This document shows positions 1-5,342 of a stretch of 7,015 nucleotides of DNA, piece after piece (position 1 is the first letter of the stretch; each line of letters opens with the position of its first letter). The notes under the pieces are model-generated. The model was not told where the DNA came from, ran no database searches, and saw nothing but the letters and a program-made list of their open reading frames with translations. Location: contig DATMAW010000054.1 of the NCBI GenBank assembly GCA_035559715.1, positions 1-7,015 on the forward strand, given 5' to 3'. The translations under genes and the position numbers were made by a program. The DNA is from JACQHC01 sp035559715 (GTDB taxonomy: Bacteria > Gemmatimonadota > Gemmatimonadetes > Gemmatimonadales > GWC2-71-9).

Positions 1-1175
1 AGGATGCTCCCCAGCAACGTCGTGCTGTCCTGCCCATGTTCCAGCGGATCCCCGCCGCTCCCCCCATCGCCCAGGCCCACGTACAGAAACCCGTCCGGCC
101 CGAACTTCACCAGGCCGCCGTTGTGATTGGTGAACGGCTGGTCCACGAACAGGATCTCCTGCGCCGACCCGGCATCGGCCACGTTCGGGTCCGCCGACAC
201 GCGATAGCGCACCACACGCGTGTCACCGCTCGTATCCGTGTAATCCACGAAGAAATAACCGTTCGTGGCGTACGCCGGATGAAACGCCATACTCAATAAC
301 CCTTGCTCGCCCGAAAACGTCACCAGGCTCGAGATATCCAGGAACGGCGTCGCGAGCAGCGTGTCGTTACGAAGCACGCGGATCCGGCCGGACTGCTCCA
401 CCACGAACAGGCGGTTCGAGTCCCCCGGGGGCGACGTGACGCAGAGCGGCGCGGTGAGACCCGTCGCCACCTCGACGAACGCCGGATTGGGAGACACCAC
501 GATGGCCGCCGCTCCTGCCACACCTCCCAGCGTTGCCACCACCAGCGTCTGCCCGGCTCCAATAGCCTTCACCATCCCCGTGCTGTCGCTCCTCGCGCTC
601 ACCGTGGCCACGTTGGGCCCGAGCGTCGCCCACCTCACCGCCTGCGTCACCCGGTTCCCCTGCGCGTCCGTGACCCGGGCGGTCACGCTCACCGAGTCGC
701 CAATCGCCAGCGTGTCGCCGCCGGGAACAACGACGATCCTCACCGTCCCGAGTTGCACCTCGATGGGAAGCTCGCCGGCGAGCGGCGTCAGCACGATCGA
801 GAGACCCGGGTTCGCGCCCGCCACCACATCCACGGTCACGGACCCTCGATGCGTTTCGACACCGCCACCGTCAAACGCACGGAAGGCGAACGTTCGGTCG
901 GAACCTGCGGGAACCGTTACGGTCCCTGCAGCCACTCCGGCTTCCACCGGAAAGTTGAACACAAGCCTCGTGGCGATTCCTGGGCCGCTGACCTCGACCA
1001 CCAGCGTGGTCACGGCAGTGGAGCCGACATACGCCGCAACAACCAGCGTCACGTCCTCCGGTGAGCCTTGCCCCGGGCCACCCGGACTATCGCCTGCACA
1101 GGCCGCACCGGCGGCCATCAGCAGCGAGAATACTGCCACCCGACCAAGTCCACGGGGGCAGCCGTTGGCCGGCAC
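1..1175 (-). CDS. PQQ-type sugar dehydrogenase-like lipoprotein with Ig-like domain (C-terminus beyond left edge)
   Basis: Reads from a GTG at 1175 with GAGGTGGG (1181-1188) as ribosome site, and stays open for about 391 codons to the edge. Residues 8-25 form a signal sequence (Arg-rich start, then VAVFSLLMAAGAA) ending at Cys26, so export as a lipoprotein is likely, although the lipobox (GAAC) is not classical. Residues ~30-140 are beta-rich and unassigned. Residues ~142-225 look like a bacterial Ig-like (Big_2) domain, with 'VTARVTDAQGNRV' and 'VATVSA'. From ~233 onward it matches the glucose/sorbosone dehydrogenase beta-propeller: 'RLFVVEQSGRIRVL', 'GEQGLLSMAFHP', then 'NHNGGLVKFGPDGFLYVGLG' near residue 348. 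These enzymes oxidise sugars with PQQ outside the cytoplasm; the substrate here is unknown and the catalytic half is not fully visible. The gene sits directly behind the nagB remnant and may be read from its promoter. Confidence 0.85.
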   Translation of the reverse strand, partial: MPANGCPRGLGRVAVFSLLMAAGAACAGDSPGGPGQGSPEDVTLVVAAYVGSTAVTTLVVEVSGPGIATRLVFNFPVEAGVAAGTVTVPAGSDRTFAFRAFDGGGVETHRGSVTVDVVAGANPGLSIVLTPLAGELPIEVQLGTVRIVVVPGGDTLAIGDSVSVTARVTDAQGNRVTQAVRWATLGPNVATVSARSDSTGMVKAIGAGQTLVVATLGGVAGAAAIVVSPNPAFVEVATGLTAPLCVTSPPGDSNRLFVVEQSGRIRVLRNDTLLATPFLDISSLVTFSGEQGLLSMAFHPAYATNGYFFVDYTDTSGDTRVVRYRVSADPNVADAGSAQEILFVDQPFTNHNGGLVKFGPDGFLYVGLGDGGSGGDPLEHGQDSTTLLGSI

Positions 1176-1186
1176 GGTGTCCCACC

Positions 1187-1533
1187 TCACGAGATCGGCA
1201 GGCGCTGTATCACAAACGCCTCCATTGCATAGTACTCCGGCAATCCGAGCCCGTCCGCCTGCGCAACCGTCTTGCGGTGACGACCCGTGCGAAGCTCACG
1301 TCGCCGCGCCGGTGGCGGGCCACGAGTTCACGATAGATCCCGAGCGGCGTGCTGCCTGCGGCAAGCCCGAGCACGCATCGGCCCTTGTCAGCCACCGAGC
1401 GGCGAATCACTTCCACCACGCGATCCGCGATCAGCACCGCCAGCTCATCGTGGTCGCGTACGATGACTGTGCGAATCCGCTCGCGATCGCGCGAGCCCTC
1501 GATCGGCCCCCGCGCCACTCTGCCCACGGACAT
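1187..1533 (-). pseudogene. nagB: Truncated glucosamine-6-phosphate deaminase (NagB) remnant
   Basis: From ATG 1533, preceded by AAAGG seven bases upstream, the first ~85 residues match the NagB N-terminus: 'DHDELAVLIADRVVEVIRR', then the sugar-phosphate loop 'VLGLAAGSTPLGIYRELVAR' and 'GDVSFARVVT'. Family members continue with 'FNxDEYxxL' and run to ~260 residues or more. Here the reading turns to Arg-rich nonsense and stops at 1210. In the next frame the last ~28 codons give '...LPEYYAMEAFVIQRLPIS' and end at TGA 1187-1189. That tail resembles the end of PIG-L/LmbE deacetylases, which are fused to NagB in some bacteria (for example Bacteroides BT_0258-type proteins). I infer a large out-of-frame internal deletion in such a fusion gene; the PIG-L part is the weaker claim. 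Without the DEY region and everything after it the product cannot be an active deaminase. Confidence 0.65.
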
Positions 1534-1562
1534 TCAGTCGCCTTTCAAACCGTCGAGTCGCA

Positions 1563-1591
1563 AAGAGAATGGCCCCACTTGGCGCTGTCAA
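1563..1591 (-). promoter_or_regulatory. Candidate sigma70 promoter of the nagB remnant
   Basis: On the minus strand a perfect TTGACA (1591-1586) is followed by a 17-base spacer and TCTCTT (1568-1563, 3 of 6 to TATAAT). Transcription would start about 1556, about 23 bases before the nagB ATG at 1533, leaving room for the AAAGG ribosome site. The promoter looks intact although the gene behind it is broken, so it may now serve the downstream dehydrogenase gene. The rest of 1534-1708 shows nothing else I can name. Confidence 0.45.
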
Positions 1592-1708
1592 ACCCTGCAC
1601 TTCGCGCCGAGGATCATCACGACCTCCGCGCAACCGCAGCACGGAGCAACGCTGCGCCCGTCCACGCCGACAATCCCGCCGGAGCCCCTGAGGTTCGAGA
1701 GGCTGGCA

Positions 1709-2140
1709 ATGTTTGGCTCATGTCCGCAATCTTCTGATCACGCCCTCCGCACCAATGACACCCAGATTACGGAGGTGGGCATCAGTTACATCGAGGGAAC
1801 CGTTCGGGGACCCAGCGGCGCGGAGCAATCCGTTCGCTTCCTGATAGACAGCGGGGCGGTCTACTCCCTCCTCCCCGAGCCGGTCTGGACGGCCATCGGC
1901 CTCTCGCCCAGGCGCCACATGGACTTCTCGCTGGCCGACGGAACCACAATCCGGCGGGCCGTGTCCGAATGTCACCTGTCGCTGCCGCAGGGTGAGGGTC
2001 ACACACCGGTGGTGCTGGGCCAGCCGGGCGATCCTGAGCCACTGCTGGGCGTGGTCACGCTGGAGATCCTGGGGCTGGTATTCGATCCCTTCCGCCGCAC
2101 GCTTCACCCCATGCGCGCTTTGCTCATGGCGCTCAGCTGA
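1709..2140 (+). CDS. Retropepsin-like (clan AA) aspartic protease, solo copy
   Basis: A 143-residue small protein with one aspartic protease half, as in retropepsins that act as dimers. The catalytic motif Asp47-Ser-Gly lies in 'FLIDSGAVYSLLP'. It is followed by the flap-region strand 'FSLADGTTIRRAVSECHL', 'LPQGEGHTPVVLG', and the hydrophobic-hydrophobic-Gly motif in 'PLLGVVTLEILGL'. The start chosen is ATG 1709, because AGAGG lies six bases upstream. Family members as I know them begin at the equivalent of 'GISYIEGTVRGP', which would put the start at GTG 1775 (121 residues, the same size as the two relatives at 4857 and 5918); the extra 22 residues look unconserved. It is divergent from the nagB remnant. 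Substrate and role are unknown. It is more distant from the other two copies than they are from each other, so it probably represents a separate subfamily. Confidence 0.8.
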   Translation: MFGSCPQSSDHALRTNDTQITEVGISYIEGTVRGPSGAEQSVRFLIDSGAVYSLLPEPVWTAIGLSPRRHMDFSLADGTTIRRAVSECHLSLPQGEGHTPVVLGQPGDPEPLLGVVTLEILGLVFDPFRRTLHPMRALLMALS

Positions 2141-2183
2141 GCCATTACCCCTCGCCCGACGCTCCCGCGCCGAGCTTTCTCCT

Positions 2184-2239
2184 CAATCGCCGGCTCCCCG
2201 CACAATCCCCGGCTCCCCGCCCGTTGACGCCCCGTTGAC
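2184..2239 (+). repeat. Short tandem repeats upstream of the coiled-coil genes
   Basis: An 18-base unit (CAATCGCCGGCTCCCCGC, 2184-2201) is repeated with one mismatch at 2203-2220, a 19-base period. It is followed at once by two GTTGAC words (2223-2228 and 2234-2239) spaced 11 bases, about one helical turn. Such phased repeats before a gene can be protein-binding sites, but they could equally be slippage products in C-rich DNA. Confidence 0.5.
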
Positions 2240-2279
2240 CCCGCCACGCTAGGTTGGCCGCCGAGTTGCCCAGCCAACC
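2224..2279 (+). promoter_or_regulatory. Weak candidate promoter and 5' hairpin before the coiled-coil genes
   Basis: TTGACG (2224-2229) and TAGGTT (2250-2255) are separated by 20 bases, longer than the usual 17. An inverted repeat overlaps the -10: GGTTGGC (2252-2258) pairs with GCCAACC (2273-2279), a 7-bp stem with a 14-base loop. No T-run follows, so it is not a typical intrinsic terminator for the upstream protease gene. It may be an operator or an RNA leader structure. Confidence 0.25.
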
Positions 2280-2336
2280 CGCGGCTTTACCTTCTTCTAG
2301 GGGTTCGATGGTGCCTGAGACAGTTTCGAACAGCGC

Positions 2337-2567
2337 GTGGCGCGCCTCGAGGGTCGAGTGGAAGGATTCGAAGACCGGTTCGCCAGTCTCGAGCGGCGGC
2401 TTGACGGGCTCGATCACAAGCTCTCCAGCCGCATCGAGGTGCTCGACCATCGGCTCTCGGGCCGGATAGACGCACTGGACCAGAAGATCTCGCGCCACTT
2501 CATGTGGACCGTGGGCATCCAGGTGGCCGTCCTGCTGGCCGTGGTCGCCGCGCTTACGGGGCGCTGA
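2337..2567 (+). CDS. Small coiled-coil protein with C-terminal membrane anchor, copy 1
   Basis: A 76-residue protein. Residues 4-53 form a heptad-rich amphipathic helix ('RLDGLDHKLSSRIEVLDHRL', 'RIDALDQKIS') with Leu/Ile recurring every 3-4 residues. Residues 55-73 (FMWTVGIQVAVLLAVVAAL) form one membrane helix followed by a short 'TGR' end. This layout is common in small uncharacterised bacterial proteins, and XhlA-type proteins look similar; no function can be assigned. The start is uncertain: GTG 2337 is the only start after the in-frame stop at 2316-2318, and it has no clear ribosome site. An ATG at 2308 is in another frame, so the true 5' end may have been damaged when the unit was duplicated. 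The stop at 2565 is 11 bases before the next copy. Confidence 0.6.
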   Translation: MARLEGRVEGFEDRFASLERRLDGLDHKLSSRIEVLDHRLSGRIDALDQKISRHFMWTVGIQVAVLLAVVAALTGR

Positions 2568-2578
2568 GCGAACAGCGC

Positions 2579-2851
2579 GTGGCGCCCCTCGAGGGTCGAG
2601 TGGAAGGATTCGAAGACCGGTTCGCCAGTCTCGAGCGGCGGTTTGACGGGCTCGAGCACAAGCTCGACGGGCTCGACCACAAGCTCTCCAGCCGCATCGA
2701 GGCGCTCGAGCATCGGCTCTCGGGCCGGATAGACGCATTGGACCACCGGATAGACGCGTTGGACCAGAAGATCTCGCGCCATTTCACCTGGACCGTCGGC
2801 ATCCAGGTGGCCGTCCTGCTGGCCGTGGTCGCCGCTCTTACGGGGCGCTGA
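2579..2851 (+). CDS. Small coiled-coil protein with C-terminal membrane anchor, copy 2
   Basis: A 90-residue protein from GTG 2579, homologous to copy 1 along its whole length. It has two more heptads ('EHKLDGL' and 'DHRIDAL'), so the coiled coil covers about residues 4-67 and the membrane helix is residues ~69-87. The last ~35 residues are almost identical to copy 1. An in-frame ATG at 2504 would give 115 residues, but those extra residues are read from the other frame of copy 1 and look meaningless ('DRGHPGGRPAGRGRR'), so I prefer 2579. It is probably co-transcribed with lhgO, whose start lies 24 bases after this stop and in the same frame. Function is unknown; a membrane-tethered oligomerising protein is as far as the sequence goes. 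Confidence 0.65.
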   Translation: MAPLEGRVEGFEDRFASLERRFDGLEHKLDGLDHKLSSRIEALEHRLSGRIDALDHRIDALDQKISRHFTWTVGIQVAVLLAVVAALTGR

Positions 2852-2875
2852 GCGAATCCGAGCGCGCACCCCCGC

Positions 2876-4063
2876 TTGAACTCGGACATCATCGTCATCG
2901 GCGCCGGCGCTGTGGGCGCGAGCGCGGGCCTCCAGCTCGCCAGGCTCGGCCTCCACGTCACCATCCTCGAAAAAGAATCCGCCCCAGCCCAACACCAGAG
3001 CAGCCGCAACTCCGGCGTCATCCACGCGGGCTACAACCTGAAGCCCGGCTCCCTCAAGGCCCGCCTCTGCGTGGAAGGAAGCCGGCGATTGCGCGCCTAC
3101 TGCCGCGAACGCGGCATCCCGATGTTCCAGGGCGGGATTCTCGTGGTGGCGCGGCAGGAACATGAAACAGCCACGCTTGCCGAGTTGCTGCGCCGCGCCC
3201 AGGCGAACGGGGTCGAGGCCCACATCCTCTCGGCCGCCGAACTCCGCCGCGTGGAGCCCGCCGCAAGCGGCATTCAGGCGCTGCATGCGCCCGAGGGCGC
3301 GAGCTTCGACGCCGAATCCTACGTGCGATCGCTGCTCGAGGACGCGAAGGCGGCCGGGGCGGAGCTGCGACTCTCGACCGCCGTGCGTTCGATCGCGGAA
3401 GACGGCGCGGGCGTCACGCTGAATACGACCGCGGGCCCGCTCACGGCGCGCCTCGTGCTCAACTGCGCGGGGCTTCACGCCGATCGGCTGGCGGGGCCGC
3501 TCGCGCGCGACCTGCGCATCATCCCGTTCCGCGGCTACTACGCGGAGCTCGATCCCGGCGCGCGGCCCCTCGTGAACAGCCACATCTATGCCGCCCCCGA
3601 TCTCGAGTTCCCCTTCCTCGGCGTGCATCTGTCGCGCCGCGCCGACGGCCGCGTCACGATCGGCCCCGGCGCCATGCTCGCCTTCGGCCGCGAGGCGTAC
3701 TCGTTCTTCGCGCTGAACGCGCGCGATCTCTTCGCCACGCTCACGTGGCCCGGGTTCTATCGCATGATGCGCGGGCCGCGCTTCCTGCGCTTGGCGTACG
3801 ACGAAACGCTGAAGAGCCTGGCACTCGGCCGCGTGTGGCGCGAAGCGCGGCTGCTCGTTCCCGCGCTCGAACGCCGCCACATGCGCCGCTCGTTCGCGGG
3901 CAATCGCGCGCAGATGGTCTCGCGCGACGGGCGGCTGCTGGACGACATCCTGGTGCGCGAGACGGCGCGCACGATGCACGTGCTCAACGCGGTGTCGCCC
4001 GGGCTCACAGGGAGCCTGCCGTTTGGGGAGTATCTCGCGGAGCTGTGTAACAAGAAGCTGTAA
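2876..4063 (+). CDS. lhgO: L-2-hydroxyglutarate oxidase
   Basis: A 395-residue FAD enzyme of the DAO/GlpO fold, the usual length for LhgO (E. coli YgaF). It oxidises L-2-hydroxyglutarate to 2-oxoglutarate; in E. coli the electrons go to the membrane quinone pool. The dinucleotide-binding motif is Gly9-x-Gly11-x-x-Gly14, with Glu32 at the end of the second strand for the ribose. The family signature 'SSRNSGVIHAGYNLKPGSLK' starts at residue 42. The substrate-side segment 'IIPFRGYYAEL' and the C-terminal flavin loop 'NAVSPGLTGSLPFGEYLAEL' are both present. The start is TTG 2876: no ATG or GTG exists in frame between the previous stop (2849-2851) and the Gly motif, and no ribosome site is visible, so translation is probably coupled to the upstream coiled-coil gene. 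Other FAD oxidases are possible but the signatures fit LhgO best. Confidence 0.9.
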   Translation: MNSDIIVIGAGAVGASAGLQLARLGLHVTILEKESAPAQHQSSRNSGVIHAGYNLKPGSLKARLCVEGSRRLRAYCRERGIPMFQGGILVVARQEHETATLAELLRRAQANGVEAHILSAAELRRVEPAASGIQALHAPEGASFDAESYVRSLLEDAKAAGAELRLSTAVRSIAEDGAGVTLNTTAGPLTARLVLNCAGLHADRLAGPLARDLRIIPFRGYYAELDPGARPLVNSHIYAAPDLEFPFLGVHLSRRADGRVTIGPGAMLAFGREAYSFFALNARDLFATLTWPGFYRMMRGPRFLRLAYDETLKSLALGRVWREARLLVPALERRHMRRSFAGNRAQMVSRDGRLLDDILVRETARTMHVLNAVSPGLTGSLPFGEYLAELCNKKL

Positions 4064-4082
4064 ACGGCCGCGGGGATGACCA

Positions 4083-4175
4083 GGCGGATGCGTCGGACCC
4101 CAACGGCCACGCATAGCGACCGGTCGGATGCGCTCGCCGCAGCGATCGCGGGGCCAATCCATGGTGAGCGCATCC
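4083..4175. repeat. REP-like palindromic element, left copy
   Basis: Contains two imperfect hairpins. One pairs ATGCGT (4088-4093) with ACGCAT (4109-4114). The other pairs GGATGCGCTCGCC (4126-4138) with GGTGAGCGCATCC (4163-4175), 12 of 13 matching. The order GGCGGATGC, ACGCA, GCGACCG, CGGATGCGCTCGCCG is shared with 6317-6431 in the same orientation. Non-coding palindromic repeats like this are usually dispersed REP-type elements. It fills the gap between lhgO and the first Uma2 promoter. Confidence 0.65.
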
Positions 4176-4180
4176 CATGA

Positions 4181-4210
4181 TTGACTCGGCTTTTTCGCCG
4201 AGCCGATATT
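4181..4210 (+). promoter_or_regulatory. Promoter with spacer hairpin before Uma2 copy 1
   Basis: TTGACT (4181-4186), an 18-base spacer and GATATT (4205-4210) make a sigma70-like promoter. TATTGT at 4207-4212 is an alternative -10 with a 20-base spacer. The spacer holds a perfect hairpin: CTCGGC (4185-4190), loop TTTTTC, GCCGAG (4197-4202). The ATG at 4217 begins six bases after the -10, where transcription would be expected to start, and no ribosome site is present; this implies a leaderless mRNA. The whole block recurs unchanged at 5307-5336. The palindrome may be a repressor site. Confidence 0.5.
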
Positions 4211-4216
4211 GTGCGC

Positions 4217-4777
4217 ATGGCCGTTCGCCTGCTCCAGGGCGCCATCACCGTGGACCTGTACCACCGGTTGGGCGAGCTGGGCATCTTCCACGAGGACGAT
4301 CGGGTGGAGCTGCTCGACGGGCAGATCGTCGAAATGACGCCCATCGGCGATCGCCACTCCGCCTGCGTGATCCGCCTCAGCAACCTGCTCGCGCGCCGTG
4401 TTCCGGAGGACGTGGCGGTAAGCTCGCAGGGCCCGATCGTTCTGGCCGAGCGCTGGGAGCCTCAGCCCGACATCGTGCTCCTGCGCCGGGCGGAAGGATT
4501 CGGCGGAGCGTGGCTTCCCCGGCCGGGCGACGTCGTGCTGCTGATCGAGGTTGCCGACACGTCGCTCGAACGCGACTGGGAGGTCAAGTTCCCCCGCTAC
4601 GCCGCGGCGGCGATCCCCGAGGCCTGGTTGGTGGACCTCGAAGCGGACACCATTACGATCTGCCGCGACCCTGGGCCGGAGGGATACCGCGACGTCAGCA
4701 CCGTGAGCCGGGGCGACACATTGCAGCCCGAGAACTTGCCGGGAACGACGATCACGGCCGACGAGGTCCTGGGCTGA
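4217..4777 (+). CDS. Uma2-family (DUF820) PD-(D/E)XK nuclease-fold protein, copy 1
   Basis: A 186-residue protein of the Uma2 family, which has a restriction-endonuclease-like fold and occurs in many copies in cyanobacteria and environmental phyla. The expected landmarks are in order: N-terminal helix 'LTV/ITVDLYHRLGELGI', then 'EDDRVELLDGQIVEM' with Glu31, 'PQPDIVLL' with Asp85, 'LLIEVADTS' with Glu111, and Lys124 on the next helix, followed by 'AIPEAWLVDL'. All putative metal-site residues are kept, so it could cut nucleic acid; no Uma2 member has a firmly known cellular role that I can name. I chose ATG 4217 (MAVRLLQG) over upstream in-frame starts because the promoter lies across those codons and copy 2 starts at the matching place. 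A retropepsin-like gene follows in the same direction. Confidence 0.88.
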   Translation: MAVRLLQGAITVDLYHRLGELGIFHEDDRVELLDGQIVEMTPIGDRHSACVIRLSNLLARRVPEDVAVSSQGPIVLAERWEPQPDIVLLRRAEGFGGAWLPRPGDVVLLIEVADTSLERDWEVKFPRYAAAAIPEAWLVDLEADTITICRDPGPEGYRDVSTVSRGDTLQPENLPGTTITADEVLG

Positions 4778-4856
4778 GACGCAACAATCCGCGCCATCTC
4801 GGCGAAAATCCGCCTATGTCCTTCGATCGAGGCGTGGCCATCGTATGAACCCGGCA

Positions 4857-5225
4857 ATGGGCACCTTTCGCATCCCCATCGAGATCGCAAGCCTCGCGGG
4901 CAGCCGCTTCGACCGGCTCGAGGCGTGGGCGGACACGGGCGCGCTCTACACCGTGTGGCCCGCGGACCGGCTCGAGCAACTCGGCGTCGAGCCCGACGAG
5001 TCGGTGCCGTTTGAGCTGGCAGATGGACGCGAGGTGACATTCGACGTGGGCTGGGCCCGCGTAAGGATCGGCGACAACATCCAGCTCACCAAGGTCGTCT
5101 TCGGTAAGCCGGGTTCCGAGCCGCTCCTGGGCGCGTTCACGCTCGAAGCTTTTCGCCTTGCCGTGGACCCCGTTCACCATCGCCTCATGCCGGTGCGCGC
5201 GTTCCTCAAGAGACTGGCCGCCTGA
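4857..5225 (+). CDS. Retropepsin-like (clan AA) aspartic protease, module copy 1
   Basis: A 122-residue protein with a single aspartic protease half-domain, which would need to dimerise. Asp26-Thr27-Gly28 is the catalytic triad motif in 'EAWADTGALYTVWP'. Then come 'FELADGREVTFDVGWARVRI' (flap region), 'VVFGKPGSEPLLGAFTLE' with the hhG motif, and 'AVDPVHHRLMPV'. Small proteins of this kind (TIGR03698-like) have no settled function. Start: ATG 4857 ('MGTFRIPIEI') gives exactly the length of the relative at 5918; ATG 4845 would add 'MNPA', and overlaps the stop of a 10-codon reading frame (4816-4848). Neither has a good ribosome site; TATGAA seven bases before 4857 could be a leaderless -10. It lies 79 bases after the Uma2 stop in the same direction, consistent with a joint role but not proving it. 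Confidence 0.82.
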   Translation: MGTFRIPIEIASLAGSRFDRLEAWADTGALYTVWPADRLEQLGVEPDESVPFELADGREVTFDVGWARVRIGDNIQLTKVVFGKPGSEPLLGAFTLEAFRLAVDPVHHRLMPVRAFLKRLAA

Positions 5226-5306
5226 TCCAAGTCCAGCCCAACGCGCGTTTTTTCGAACCTCTCTGCATAGAAACGATCACGGCCACAGCCAGCGATCGCC
5301 CCATGA

Positions 5307-5336
5307 TTGACTCGGCTTTTTCGCCGAGCCGATATT
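5307..5336 (+). promoter_or_regulatory. Promoter with spacer hairpin before Uma2 copy 2
   Basis: Identical to the block before copy 1: TTGACT (5307-5312), hairpin CTCGGC (5311-5316) / GCCGAG (5323-5328), GATATT (5331-5336), and ATG six bases later at 5343. The 41 bases 5300-5340 match 4174-4214 without a mismatch, and a shared CAGCGATCGC lies just upstream in both. The base differences begin only at the start codon, so this block is kept more strictly than most of the protein-coding sequence behind it. Confidence 0.5.
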
Positions 5337-5342
5337 GTGCAC

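Larger units (their letters stand above)
2331..2856 (+). repeat. Tandem gene duplication: unit 1 2331-2572, unit 2 2573-2856
   Basis: Two near-identical direct copies lie head to tail. Both begin with CAGCGCGTGGCG and end with GGGGCGCTGAGCGAA. Unit 1 is 242 bp and unit 2 is 284 bp; the 42-bp difference is exactly two 21-bp insertions in unit 2 (about 2654-2674 and 2741-2761), each one coiled-coil heptad. Apart from these only scattered point differences exist, so the duplication is recent or kept alike by conversion. Because 242 is not a multiple of three, the two coding regions lie in different frames. Confidence 0.9.

Noticed and set aside
1349..1708. A 120-codon N-terminal extension of the solo retropepsin
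   Set aside because: These codons overlap the nagB remnant and its promoter on the other strand, carry Ser/Arg/Thr-rich nonsense, and a good ribosome site precedes ATG 1709.
361..1737. A 458-codon open frame on the plus strand over the dehydrogenase and nagB remnant
   Set aside because: It lies opposite a convincing lipoprotein/dehydrogenase frame, has Thr/Pro/Ala-rich low-complexity sequence and no recognisable motif.
2504..2578. Upstream ATG 2504 as the start of coiled-coil copy 2
   Set aside because: The extra 25 residues are read out of frame through the end of copy 1, do not look like protein, and would be absent from copy 1.
4126..4175. CRISPR-like or attachment site in the palindromic region
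   Set aside because: Only one pair of inverted arms with no regular spacer series, no cas or integrase gene nearby, and no tRNA; a REP-type element fits better.
4185..4202. The CTCGGC/GCCGAG hairpin as an intrinsic terminator
   Set aside because: The T-run is in the loop, not after the stem, on either strand; its position between -35 and -10 fits an operator better.
2414..4357. A 647-codon open frame on the minus strand, opposite lhgO and Uma2 copy 1
   Set aside because: It is the antisense of clear genes in GC-rich DNA, is rich in Arg/His/Ala/Glu without domain motifs, and runs through the promoter and REP-like region. Shadow frame.
5240..5254. AACGCGCGTT palindrome followed by T residues as a terminator after retropepsin copy 1
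   Set aside because: The palindrome has no loop, so it cannot form a proper terminator stem; the T-run alone is too little.
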